Below, piece by piece: positions 35,274-47,755 of a stretch of DNA of 64,000 nucleotides (the first letter of the stretch is position 1; the number at the start of each line of letters is the position of its first letter). The position numbers were made by a program, and so were the translations under genes. The notes below the pieces were generated by a model. That model did not search any database. It was not told the origin of the DNA and was given only the letters and a program-made list of their open reading frames with translations. The stretch lies in NCBI GenBank assembly GCA_964019055.1, contig OZ025224.1:5971376-6035375 (forward strand), written 5' to 3'. The DNA comes from Anthopleura xanthogrammica (lineage: Eukaryota; Cnidaria; Anthozoa; Actiniaria; Actiniidae).

Positions 35274-38200
35274 TTCATTCATTCATTCATCCATTCATTC
35301 ATTCATTCATTCATTCATTCTTTTATTTATTCATTCATTCTTTCATTCATTCATTCATCCATTTATTCATTCATTCATTCATTCATTCATTCATTCATTC
35401 ATTTATTCACTCACTCACTCACTCACTCATTCATTCATTCATTCATCCATTCATTCATTCATTCATTCATTCATTCATTTATTCATTCATTCATTCATTT
35501 ATTCATTCATTCATTCATTCATTTATTTATTCATTCATTCATTCATTCATTTATTTATTCATTCATTCATTCATTCATTCATTCATTTATTCATTCATTC
35601 ATTCATCCATTCATTCATTCATTTATTCATTCATCCATCCATTCATTTATTCATTCATTCATTCATTCATTCATTTATTCATTCATCCATCCATTCATTT
35701 ATTCATTCATTCATTCATTCATTCATTTATTCATTTATTTATTCATTTATTCATTCATTCATTTATTCATCCATTCATTCATTCATTCATTTATTCATTC
35801 ATTCATTCATTCATTCATTTATTCATTTATTTATTCATTTATTCATTCATTCATTTATTCATCCATCCATTCATTCATTCATTTATTCATTCATTCATTC
35901 ATTCATTCATTTATTCATTTATTTATTCATTTATTCATTCATTCATTCATTCATTCATTCATTCATTCATTCATTCATTCATTCATTCATTCATTCATTC
36001 ATTCATTCATTCATTCATTCATTCATTCATTCATTCATTCATTCATTCATTTATTCATCCATTCATTCATTCATTTATTCATTTATTTATTCATTTATTC
36101 ATTCATTCATTCATTTATTCATCCATTCATTCATTCATTCATTTATTCATTCATTCATCCATCCATTCATTCATTCATTTATTCATTCATTCATTCCTTC
36201 ATTCATTTATTCATTCATCCATCCATTCATTTATTCATTCATTCATTCATTCATTCATTTATTCATTTATTTATTCATTTATTCATTCATTCATTTATTC
36301 ATCCATTCATTCATTCATTCATTTATTCATTCATTCATTCATTCATTCATTTATTCATTTATTTATTCATTTATTCATTCATTCATTTATTCATCCATCC
36401 ATTCATTCATTCATTTATTCATTCATTCATTCATTCATTCATTTATTCATTTATTTATTCATTTATTCATTCATTCATTCATTCATTCATTCATTCATTC
36501 ATTCATTCATTCATTCATTCATTCATTCATTCATTCATTCATTCATTCATTCATTCATTCATTCATTCATTCATTTATTCATCCATTCATTCATTCATTC
36601 ATTTATTCATTCATTCATCCATTCATTCATTCATTCATTTATTCATTCATTCATCCATTCATTCATTCATTCATTCATTTATTCATTCATCCATCCATTC
36701 ATTTATTCATTCATTCATTCATTCATTCATTTATTCATTTATTTATTCATTTATTCATTCATTCATTTATTCATCCATTCATTCATTCATTCATTTATTC
36801 ATTCATTCATTCATTCATTCATTCATTCATTTATTCATTTATTTATTCATTTATTCATTCATTCATTTATTCATCCATCCATTCATTCATTCATTTATTC
36901 ATTCATTCATTCATTCATTCATTTATTCATTTATTTATTCATTTATTCATCCATTCATTCATTCATTCATTCATTTATTCATTCATTCTTTTATTCATTA
37001 TTTCATTCATTCATTCATTCATTTATTCATTTATTCATTCATTCTTTTATTCATTATTTCATTCATTCATTCATTCATTTATTCATTTATTCATTCATTC
37101 TTTCATTCATTCATTTATTCATTTATTCATTCATTCATTCATTTATTCATTCATTCTTTCATTCATTCATTTATTCATTTATTCATTCATTCTTTCATTC
37201 ATTCATTTATTCATTTATTCATTCATTCATTCATTCATTCATTTATTCATTTATTCATTCATTCTTTCATTCATTCATTTATTCATTTATTCATTCATTC
37301 TTTCATTCATTCATTCATTCATTTATTCATTCATTCATCCATTCATTCATTCATTCATTCATTTATTCATTCATTCTTTCATTTATTCATTTATTCATTC
37401 ATTCTTTTATTCATTATTTCATTCATTCATTCATTCATTTATTCATTTATTCATTCATTCTTTTATTCATTATTTCATTCATTCATTCATTCATTTATTC
37501 ATTTATTCATTCATTCTTTCATTCATTCATTTATTCATTTATTCATTCATTCATTCATTTATTCATTTATTTATTCATTTATTCATTCATTCATTCATTT
37601 ATTCATCCATTCATTCATTCATTCATTTATTCATTCATTCATCCATTCATTCATTCATTCATTCATTTATTCATTTATTCATTCATTCATTCATTTATTC
37701 ATTTATTTATTCATTTATTCATTCATTCATTCATTTATTCATCCATTCATTCATTCATTCATTTATTCATTCATTCATCCATTCATTCATTCATTCATTC
37801 ATTTATTCATTCATTTATTCATCCATTCATTCATTCATTTATTCATTCATTCATTCATTCATTCATTTATTCATTTATTCATCCATCCATTCATTCATTC
37901 ATTTATTCATTCATTTATTCATTTATTTATTCATTTATTCATTCATTCATTCATTTATTCATTTATTCATTCATTCATTCATTCATTCATTTATTCATTT
38001 ATTCATTTATTCATTCATTCATTCATTTATTCATTTATTTATTCATTTATTCATTCATTCATTCATTTATTCATCCATTCATTCATTCATTCATTTATTC
38101 ATTCATTCATCCATCCATTCATTCATTCATTTATTCATTCATTCATTCATTCATTCATTTATTCATTTATTCATCCATTCATTCATTCATTTATTCATTC

Positions 38201-41200
38201 ATTCATTCATTCATTCATTCATTCATTCATTCATTCATTTATTCATTCATTCATCCATCCATTCATTCATTCATTCATTCATTCATTTATTCATTTATTT
38301 ATTCATTCATTCATTTATTCATTCATTCATCCATTCATTCATTCATTCATTCATTCATTTATTCATTCATTTATTCATTCATTTATTCATTTATTCATTT
38401 ATTCATTTATTCATTTATTCATCCATTCATTCATTCATTTATTCATTCATTCATTTATTCATTTATTCATCCATTCATTCATTCATTTATTCATTCATTC
38501 ATTTATTCATTCATTCATTCATTCATTCATTTATTCATTCATTCATCCATTCATTCATTCATTCATTCATTTATTCATTCATTTATTCATCCATTCATTC
38601 ATTCATTTATTCATTCATTCATTCATTCATTCATTTATTCATTTATTCATCCATCCATTCATTTATTCATTTATTCATTCATTTATTCATTTATTTATTC
38701 ATTTATTCATTCATTCATTCATTTATTCATTTATTCATTCATTCATTCATTCATTCATTTATTCATTTATTCATTTATTCATTCATTCATTCATTTATTC
38801 ATTTATTTATTCATTTATTCATTCATTCATTCATTTATTCATCCATTCATTCATTCATTCATTTATTCATTCATTCATCCATCCATTCATTCATTCATTT
38901 ATTCATTCATTCATTCATTCATTCATTTATTCATTTATTCATCCATCCATTCATTCATTCATTTATTCATTCATTCATTCATTCATTCATTTATTCATTT
39001 ATTTATTCATTTATTAATTCATTCATTCATTCATTCATTCATTCATTCATTCATTCATTTATTCATCCATTCATTCATTCATTCATTTATTCATTCATTC
39101 ATCCATTCATTCATTCATTCATTCATTCATTCATTTATTCATTCATTCATTCATTCATTCATTCATTTATTCATTCATTCATTCATTTATTCATTCATTC
39201 ATCCATTCATTCATTCATTCATTCATTTATTCATTCATTCATCCATCCATTCATTCATTCATTTATTCATTCATTCATTCATTCATTTATTTATTCATTT
39301 ATTCATCCATCCATTCATTCATTCATTTATTCATTCATTCATTCATTCATTCATTTATTCATTTATTTATTCATTTATTCATTCATTCATTCATTCATTC
39401 ATTCATTCATTCATTCATTCATTTATTCATCCATTCATTCATTCATTCATTTATTCATTCATTCATCCATTCATTCATTCATTCATTCATTTATTCATTC
39501 ATTCTTTCATTTATTCATTTATTCATTCATTCTTTTATTCATTATTTCATTCATTCATTCATTCATTTATTCATTTATTCATTCATTCTTTTATTCATTA
39601 TTTCATTCATTCATTCATTCATTTATTCATTTATTCATTCATTCTTTTATTCATTATTTCATTCATTCATTCATTCATTTATTCATTTATTCATTCATTC
39701 ATTCATTTATTCATTTATTCATTTATTCATTCATTCTTTCATTCATTCATTTATTCATTTATTCATTCATTCATTCATTTATTCATTTATTTATTCATTT
39801 ATTCATTCATTCATTCATTTATTCATCCATTCATTCATTCATTCATTTATTCATTCATTCTTTTATTCATTATTTCATTCATTCATTCATTCATTTATTC
39901 ATTCATTCTTTTATTCATTATTTCATTCATTCATTCATTCATTTATTCATTTATTCATTCATTCTTTCATTCATTCATTTATTCATTTATTCATTCATTC
40001 ATTCATTTATTCATTTATTTATTCATTTATTCATTCATTCATTCATTTATTCATCCATTCATTCATTCATTCATTTATTCATTCATTCATCCATTCATTC
40101 ATTCATTCATTCATTTATTCATTCATTCTTTCATTTATTCATTTATTCATTCATTCATTCATTTATTCATTCATTCATCCATTCATTCATTCATTCATTC
40201 ATTTATTCATTCATTCTTTCATTTATTCATTTATTCATTCATTCATTCATTCATTCATTCATTCATTCATTCATTCATTTATTCATCCATTCATTCATTC
40301 ATTCATTTATTCATTCATTCATCCATTCATTCATTCATTCATTCATTTATTCATTCATTCTTTCATTTATTCATTTATTCATTCATTCTTTTATTCATTA
40401 TTTCATTCATTCATTCATTCATTTATTCATTTATTCATTCATTCTTTTATTCATTATTTCATTCATTCATTCATTCATTTATTCATTTATTCATTCATTC
40501 TTTTATTCATTATTTCATTCATTCATTCATTCATTTATTCATTTATTCATTCATTCATTCATTTATTCATTTATTCATTTATTCATTCATTCTTTCATTC
40601 ATTCATTTATTCATTTATTCATTCATTCATTCATTTATTCATTTATTTATTCATTTATTCATTCATTCATTCATTTATTCATCCATTCATTCATTCATTC
40701 ATTTATTCATTCATTCTTTTATTCATTATTTCATTCATTCATTCATTCATTTATTCATTCATTCTTTTATTCATTATTTCATTCATTCATTCATTCATTT
40801 ATTCATTTATTCATTCATTCTTTCATTCATTCATTTATTCATTTATTCATTCATTCATTCATTTATTCATTTATTTATTCATTTATTCATTCATTCATTC
40901 ATTTATTCATCCATTCATTCATTCATTCATTTATTCATTCATTCATCCATTCATTCATTCATTCATTCATTTATTCATTCATTCTTTCATTTATTCATTT
41001 ATTCATTCATTCATTCATTTATTCATTCATTCATCCATTCATTCATTCATTCATTCATTTATTCATTCATTCTTTCATTTATTCATTTATTCATTCATTC
41101 TTTTATTCATTATTTCATTCATTCATTCATTCATTTATTCATTTATTCATTCATTCTTTTATTCATTATTTCATTCATTCATTCATTCATTTATTCATTT

Positions 41201-41240
41201 ATTCATTCATTCTTTTATTCATTCTTTCATTCATTAATCA
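35274..41240. repeat. 6-kb (ATTC)n satellite with ATTT/ATCC/CTTT variants
   Basis: Almost uninterrupted tetranucleotide array. Variant units (ATTT, ATCC, CTTT and a few TATT/ACTC) recur in the same order over blocks of roughly 100-250 bp, which indicates higher-order repeats built by segmental amplification. The 4-bp period makes every frame encode a repeating FIHS-type peptide; the 2128-codon open frame across it is an artefact, not a gene. Confidence 0.97.
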
Positions 41241-41377
41241 TATTTATTTATCTTATTTTATATAGTTTATTTATATTTATTTTAGGTCCTATTTATTGGT
41301 TTAAATCGTACATAAGTGTTCCTAATTTCTTTAGCTCGCGCTTTATTTTCTACAATGCTTGCTCTGTCTCTTTCTTG

Positions 41378-41674
41378 TTAGAAAAAAACTACTAATGGTC
41401 TATCACCAATCGAGCCCTATGATTGGCTGAGCTACTAGGGGTCTATTAGTGATAGACCTCTAGTAGCGAAAAGCGCCGGTTTTGAAAACCAAAAAAAATA
41501 TATTTAAAGCAAAATCCAAAACTTTTTGCATCCTTTTATAGGACCGATTAGTAGGTTTTTACTAAAACAATTAGACCTCTCGCCCTCATGGCCTACGAGT
41601 CAATAGCCCATTCGGCCTTCGGCCTCATGGCCTATTGACTCGTAGACCATTCGGACTCGAGGACTAATTGTTAA
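41378..41674. repeat. 297-bp tandem unit, copy 1 (foldback plus hairpin)
   Basis: It contains a MITE of about 190 bp (ends TTAGAAAAAA.CTACTAAT and ATTAGTAGGTTTTTACTAA). A hairpin segment follows: TACGAGTCAATAG pairs with CTATTGACTCGTA around ATTCGGCCTTCGGCC. It follows the satellite directly. Confidence 0.88.
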
Positions 41675-41973
41675 TTAGAAAAAACCTACTAATGGTCTAT
41701 CACCAATCGAGCCCTGTGATTGGCTGAGCTACTAGGGGTCTATTAGTGATAGACCTCTAGTAGCGAAAAGCGCCGGTTTTGAAAACCAAAAAATATATAT
41801 TTAAAGCAAAATCCAAAACTTTTTGCATCCTTTTATAGGACCGATTAGTAGGTTTTTACTAAAACAATTAGACCTCTCGCCCTCATGGCCTACGAGTCAA
41901 TAGCCCATTCGGCCTTCGGCCTCATGGCCTATTGACTCGTAGACCATTCGGACTCGAGGACTAATTGTTAATT
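41675..41973. repeat. 297-bp tandem unit, copy 2
   Basis: Direct copy of 41378-41674 with only a few substitutions. The MITE part alone recurs at 46833-47026. Confidence 0.9.
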
Positions 41974-42089
41974 AGGTTCGTTTAGATTTGTTTATACACG
42001 TAAATCGTATTGTTAACGTTTCTCTGAGTGGTTCTTATATTCGCAAAACGCATATCGCGCGCGCTTATAGTCTTTAAATAATTTGAATC

Positions 42090-42281
42090 GTTGTAAGACC
42101 TACTGTTCGCCCTGATGATGCACTAGAAGTGCGAAAGCTCGGTATAATATTTAAAAATAGTGGAAGAAACAAACGTAAACAATATAGCTCAAATATAGTT
42201 TAGGTGGACTACCTGTAAACTAGCGTTTTAGCTAAGAGTAAGTTCCACGTTAAATAAAGTATTGTATTGTATTGTATTGAA
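42090..42281 (+). mobile_element. Retrotransposon 3' tail with (TATTG)n
   Basis: Ends in AATAAAGTATTGTATTGTATTGTATTG, of which the last part is a pentamer tail like that of the CR1/L2-like 3' end at 48010-48637. No coding part is retained. Confidence 0.5.
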
Positions 42282-42289
42282 AATTCTTC

Positions 42290-44430
42290 GCTTAAGGTTA
42301 AAATTCATATCGAATTGACGGCCTAAATTTTGACAGATGTTTCGGTGCTTGTCGTAGGAAAATCGAATACGCAGTAAGTCATGCGCAGTTTTTCAACTTT
42401 GTGTGCTTCTCAAAGGCATCTTCAATAAAGTGAATGTCATCAAAATAGCGAACCGATCCTTCTTGCCATGCAAAAGGACCTCCAAATCAAGGAGGACTTT
42501 TATTATGCAAGACTTTAGCAGAATATATTTTTATGTGTTTATTTTGGAAATCCTACGACACATGACACTATTTACAATCGGATATTACCTGTAGAACAAG
42601 AATGACAATAAGATATCCAGAAGAATAGAATAGAAGACATCACTGGAAATAACTACCAGAAACCGTACCAATTTCCGTCACAGCAACAAAGGTTTTAGTG
42701 GACGTCAAAACAATGCTATACATTGATTGCGTATTGTTGGAACATCATTGCCTGTTTTTGTACTAAAAAAAAATCATGATAAAGCCTTTGCATTCAGAAC
42801 ATTCAGGTAGACGTTTAACACGTACTGATGTATACGGAAAACGTTTCCAATTTTTAAAATCATTTTTTTATACTTTTTTTATTGCAATCCACTGAGACAA
42901 CTATATTCTCTTAAAGTGGAAAATCCTTGGGAAATACAACTGAAGAAATCAATGTAAATATCCCATGGAAAATATAAGAAAAGCAGAAAGAAGTCAATAG
43001 GATTCTAACTGAATAAGCTTTGTATTTACTCATAACTTAACCTTAAAGCTAACATCTAATTTGAAATTGTAATCTTTATAATTTCTTTATGGGTAAAGAT
43101 CTTAAAATACTAGCTCGACATAGAAATGCCTTTTTTTTAGGAATATTTTTTTATTTTCCGGTCGATCTATGAAAGTTTACCTTCCTCGCCATTTGAAGTC
43201 CATAGGTTTTCCAAGAAGAACAAAGTGTGCAAAATAATGAAGGTGACTTGTAAAATCTTCATGGTGTCCGACGTCAGTGGTAAAGTTTAGGAAGAGATAT
43301 TGATGCTAATTAGAAGATGAAATGGGCTTCAAAACGGTACTGAAACTGTTCATCGTAAACCAGTTAAAAATATAATATGAGACATGATATCCAATGACAT
43401 TGGTGCCCGTCACGTACAGCAAATATTAGGATTGGCATAAAGGATACGATATATGGAACATCTGTCGAGTATATATTCTCACTAGCAAGGAAGGCTGAAG
43501 CAATTGTGGTGCTGTAAATCCATGAGACTTGAAACGTTTGCACCTATTAGTATTTAATTAGCCCTTATTTAATCTGTTTTAAAAAAACGACAACTGAAGC
43601 TCTTACACTCCACCTATTCTGTAACAGGTAAAATTTTCCGTCGATTTAAAATCGGTAAGGGGAAATAAGGGGAAAAAGTCTGCAGTGAAGGGAAAGTTTA
43701 TAACAAGGAAGATAGATAAAAAACATCTGGGCCAAAAGCCAGCCATTTCGAGGAAAAAAGTTATTCCGTCAAATATAATGACACATGACACTAATTAAAA
43801 CGAGCTTGAAATTTGGCCTTGAAGTCTCAGCCCCCCCCCCCCCCCCCCCCCACTTTTTCCCATACCAGTCTCTTATATAGCCCCCCCACTTTTTAGGGTG
43901 CTCCGCGGTCCCTGCAGACTCGTATGGCATTATGGCTACGAAGAAGGTTTTGATAGACGTCAATCAAGGCGTTTCCATGACATTCCATAGGCACATCTAC
44001 ATACATTTCTTTGTATTTTTGAATGGCTGCATGTCGTTAAATATTGATCCCATTAACACCAAACTTCGGGATTTCGTACAGCTCGATGTGCTGCTCTCTT
44101 TGGCTACCTTTTGGCTATTTGAGTTTTGTGTTGTCATCGTCACAATTTAGGAACTCGTACCCAGCCCCTCTCGACTTGAAATCTGGCAATTTTCTTATAA
44201 AAGGTACAACGGCAAATTTAAAAAAAGGTGAGGAAATGAGAATTCGAATTATTTCCTATTTGTATTTTTCTTTTCGGTTTTTAAGGTTTGGCGACTCAAT
44301 TTTGGTTCCTGCCTGTCTAGCTATTTAAAACGTTATAAATTAAAGTTATCAATAATCCATCTCTAGAAATTACACAAAAAATAATTGAGTATACATTGTG
44401 AGTGACAAAAGAATAAAAATCATGCATAGT
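42290..44430. other. Intergenic, no supported gene
   Basis: AT-rich. A C20 run lies at 43831-43850 followed by two CCCCCCACTTTTT stretches. Frames of 60-90 codons show no domains. Confidence 0.4.
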
Positions 44431-44435
44431 GCCTA

Positions 44436-44662
44436 ATATTCCCTTTCACAGTTCCCTGCGCCATCTTGTAGCCGTACTTTTGCATCGAAGCGAGACGATC
44501 GATGAGCTTGTAATGATACTTGGAGACCTTTTTTAACACCGACAATTATTCACATGTCTCTATCATTGCAAGCTCACCGTTCGTCTCGCTTCATGGAAAG
44601 GCATTCAGTGCTACCTTTCAAGATAAGATGGCACAGGAAACTGTGAATTGAAGGGGACTATT
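44436..44662. mobile_element. Foldback element, about 227 bp
   Basis: TCCCTTTCACAGTTCCCTG pairs with CAGGAAACTGTGAATTGAAGG. Inner arms AGCGAGACGATCGATGAGCT and AAGCTCACCGTTCGTCTCGC continue the stem. Confidence 0.75.
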
Positions 44663-44689
44663 CTTATGCATGGATTGTCTATCACTTAA

Positions 44690-45217
44690 AGTGCCTATAA
44701 CCCTTCCACGGTGTTTCGTTTTCTGTATAGAAGACTCAAAAATAGCTGATAAGGTTTTTTATAGTTTCCAATTTGGTCCTTTCGTTTCCAGATATAGCTT
44801 TTCAAACATTGCTATTTGTTGGAAAACCCCACAAATAAGAAGGGGCTGGGACGAGCCACCTGTGACGTAGCTTAAGGGACGATCGTCATTCAAAACTGGA
44901 ATGCCATGAACTCAAATTCTGTTTTTCTATATTTAAGTATTGAATAATTTGAATACCCGCAAACATACCTCTTCCATTTTTCTCGCTTGGATTATATTAC
45001 ACAACAGAATGAGAGACTTGCGTCCCTTAAGTGACGTCATGTCTGGTAGGATCTAGGCCCTTTTCAATTTGCGGAAATTTCTGGCGCGGGAAATTTCAAT
45101 AGAACTTTTGCGAAGTTTGAAGAGCTGTATCTCGGAAACGAATGCACCAAATTGGAAACTGTAAAATAGGTTATCAACTATTTTCGTGTCTTCTATACAG
45201 AAAACAAACTTAGGTTA
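44690..45217. mobile_element. Foldback element, TTAA-AGTGCC left end
   Basis: TTAA at 44686-44689 precedes AGTGCCTATAACCC. Arms of about 130-200 bp share TTTTCTGTATAGAAGAC and AGTTTCCAATTTGGT with the right side. The extreme right end (AACTTAGGTTACAC) has diverged, so the second TTAA is not visible. A second inverted pair, CTTAAGGGACG / CGTCCCTTAAG, lies inside. Confidence 0.78.
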
Positions 45218-45226
45218 CACGCAGTT

Positions 45227-45245
45227 CCGTAGCAGGGGGAGGGAG
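45227..45245. repeat. CCGTAGCAGGGGGAGGG dispersed motif
   Basis: The same motif occurs at about 21203 (CCGTAGCAGGGGGAGGGG) and inverted at about 63709 (CCCCTCCCCCTGCTACGG), so it belongs to a dispersed repeat. A G/C-rich simple tract at 45340-45358 follows. Confidence 0.6.
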
Positions 45246-45970
45246 AAGCCCCAATGAATTCTCCAGGATAACTGTATATTGAACACAATTATATTGAAAC
45301 TTTTAGGTCTGTTACTTAAACAAATTCATTTTAAAATAGCCCCTCCCCCCCCTCCTCCTCAATAATATTACCTCAATAAACCGATTGCGTTCAAAGACGT
45401 ATTCTGGGTGACACGAGTTACCCTGCGAGCAGAAGTCATTAGAGAAGAATCTCGTTTACGGCAAGCGTGAAACGTCAGTTAACCAGTGAAAAGTTCTTTA
45501 AAATTAGTAAAAAGGAATCGCAAAAATCTCCAAGTCGTAGATAAACAAAATAATATTTCTTTTTGTTAAGGAAGTTTGCAAAAGGTAAAGTAAAATACAG
45601 GAAAACGAAGAAAACTTGCCTTTTTTTCCGTTTGCGGGAGAAAAAAACGCGAATCTTTTAAAAGCTCTCTATTTTTTTACCCCGCTAGGAAGCGAGAAGG
45701 TTACGTGGAAATATAACCACACTAACCAATCGTGTACCCCTCCCCTCCCCTCCCCTCCCCTTCAAAATAATGATGTAGTTCTTCCGCCGTACTCGCGCAC
45801 AAGCCAAATAAACAGACAATACTGTTATACGTGTTTATTGTGAATTGAAATCCATAACTTTCAAATTTAACATCATTAAATATAAATGATCATATTATGC
45901 AAGAACGTTGTCATGTAAAAATAGCAAAAAAATAAAAAAATAGAAATATTCTTTTTATGTCGATTCTTAA

Positions 45971-46530
45971 AGTGGGACGACGATGAAATGAACGTAGTTA
46001 ATATTATTACATTTTTGGCATCTTCATAGCATTTACACTAATATTGCAAAACTATTTTGTGGTACGATAAAGGGAACGTCCTCAAAACAAGTTTTATTTA
46101 TCGGATTTCGCTTTCCGCCATTATTAAAACGTGTCTCTTTGTGACGCCAGTTACTCAACATTGATAACCCTCATAGCTTGTTGTCATATGTGGATATTCT
46201 GTAATTGAGGTTTCTTTCTTGAAAATAATGCCCGGAAGACACTGTGTGGAGCATGGATGTAGCAACAAGTCCTAAACCTGGACGCTAAAAGCAAATCGTT
46301 GAGTAACTGACGTCACGGGTAGGAACCAGATGGATTTTTAAATTATTTCGATGACAAATTACAAAAATAGTTTGTATGTATGTAGAACAAAAAAATAATA
46401 GCTAAAATTCTGAGTTGAATTGTCTAAAATGGCGGACGATATTCTTTGACAATTCAATTCAACTATTTTTGTAATTTGTCATCGAAATAATCTCGTTTGG
46501 AAAAGGTTCAGTTTTCATCGTCGTCCCACT
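45971..46530. mobile_element. 560-bp TTAA foldback carrying a THAP-like segment
   Basis: TTAA at 45967-45970 and 46531-46534 flank AGTGGGACGACGATGAAA and its inverted copy. Inner arms repeat ATTTCGATGACAAATTACAA / TTGTAATTTGTCATCGAAAT. At 46229-46273 the plus strand reads MPGRHCVEHGCSNKS, the hallmark start of a THAP zinc finger, then meets a stop. Confidence 0.82.
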
Positions 46531-46832
46531 TTAAGTCCCCTAGATTGATGAGAATATAGCTGTTTTGTTACATATACCAACACGATAATATACCTTCAAA
46601 ACAGTGAAATAATAACATCTGTTAAGCAAAAATAGTTAGTTCTTATTTTTCTATTTTCATATGAAAAACTTCTTGTCATTAGGGGTTTATATCCCAAATT
46701 AATTACATTACAAGAGTCTATGACCAGTAACAATGGCTTTAATCTTTGCATTTTATGAAAGTCTCTTGTCTCTTGTGTATTTGATGTCTCCAGTGAATGA
46801 ATGTTTTGGTTGAGTAATAGTGACTAATAGTT

Positions 46833-47026
46833 ATTAGAAAAAACCTACTAATGGTCTATCACCAATCGAGCCCTGTGATTGGCTGAGCTACTAGGGGTCT
46901 ATTAGTGATAGACCTCTAGTAGCGAAAAGCGCCGGTTTTGAAAAACAAAAAATATATATATTCAAAGCAAAATCCAAAACTTTTTGCATCCTTTTACTGG
47001 ACCGATTAGTAGGTTTTTACTAAAAC
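46833..47026. mobile_element. MITE, third copy of the CCTACTAAT family
   Basis: Same sequence as the first about 190 bp of the 297-bp tandem units at 41378 and 41675, without their hairpin part. This shows that the mobile unit ends at the GTAGGTTTTTACTAA terminus. Confidence 0.85.
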
Positions 47027-47150
47027 AATTAACTAACTAACAACTAGTTAACAACAAATAACTTTGATTTTATATTTCACGGACATTTTGCAAGCCTTGT
47101 ATCATTAACAAATCGCTTGTCATGTAAATATATTGCATTGCATCTGGCCC

Positions 47151-47275
47151 GGTTGTACGAAGGATGGATAGCGCTATCCGATGGATAAGTCCTTATCCAG
47201 TGGATAAGTCGATGCTGTTATCCAATAATTTTATCCACTGGATAATGTTTATCCATCGGATATTAAATATGAGAT
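47151..47275. repeat. Palindromic TTATCCACTGGATAA repeats
   Basis: Several half-sites (GGATAGCGCTATCC, TTATCCAGTGGATAA, TTATCCACTGGATAA, TTTATCCATCGGATA) form overlapping hairpins. Probable MITE fragment. Confidence 0.65.
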
Positions 47276-47755
47276 ATTCAACTTTAATGTTTGAACGAAA
47301 CTGGAAAATAAAAGCAGAATGCTTTCATTGTCAACTTTTTTTGTCTTTTTTCATAGGCTGCCATGATGCAGTGTGTCGAAAATAACATCTAATATATACA
47401 TCTTTATAAAATAACTGTTATAAATCTTGCTTTCTGATTAGTTAATGGCGCGTGCATTATGAGAGCACACAGCACGCACGCACCTTTGAATTTTATAAAA
47501 AAATAAATAAAAACTTGATTGCTGTGCTGTGTGAGGTTATAAAGCACTTGAGATTGTCAGAAAACTTGAGAAGTGTTGAGAAGCACTCCACTTAGCCGGA
47601 CATTGACCGTTGACCAGCCGTTATTTCCAGCCCTTCGTGCTTCTCCTAACACTTCTATTAACTAATATCGACTGCAAAAGAGACAAAAATAGTTATAATT
47701 TTGTACCCTGCTGCCCCAACATTGTACTGTCTGTTTTACCAACCCACTAAGACCT

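Noticed and set aside
35009..41395. 2128-codon open reading frame
   Set aside because: It is a by-product of the ATTC satellite: a 4-bp repeat without stops gives a repeating FIHS peptide in every frame.
42118..42150. Hammerhead ribozyme-like core CTGATGA-GCACT-AGA-AGTGC-GAAA
   Set aside because: Core boxes and a five-pair stem are present, but stems I and III and a proper cleavage triplet could not be paired with the flanks.
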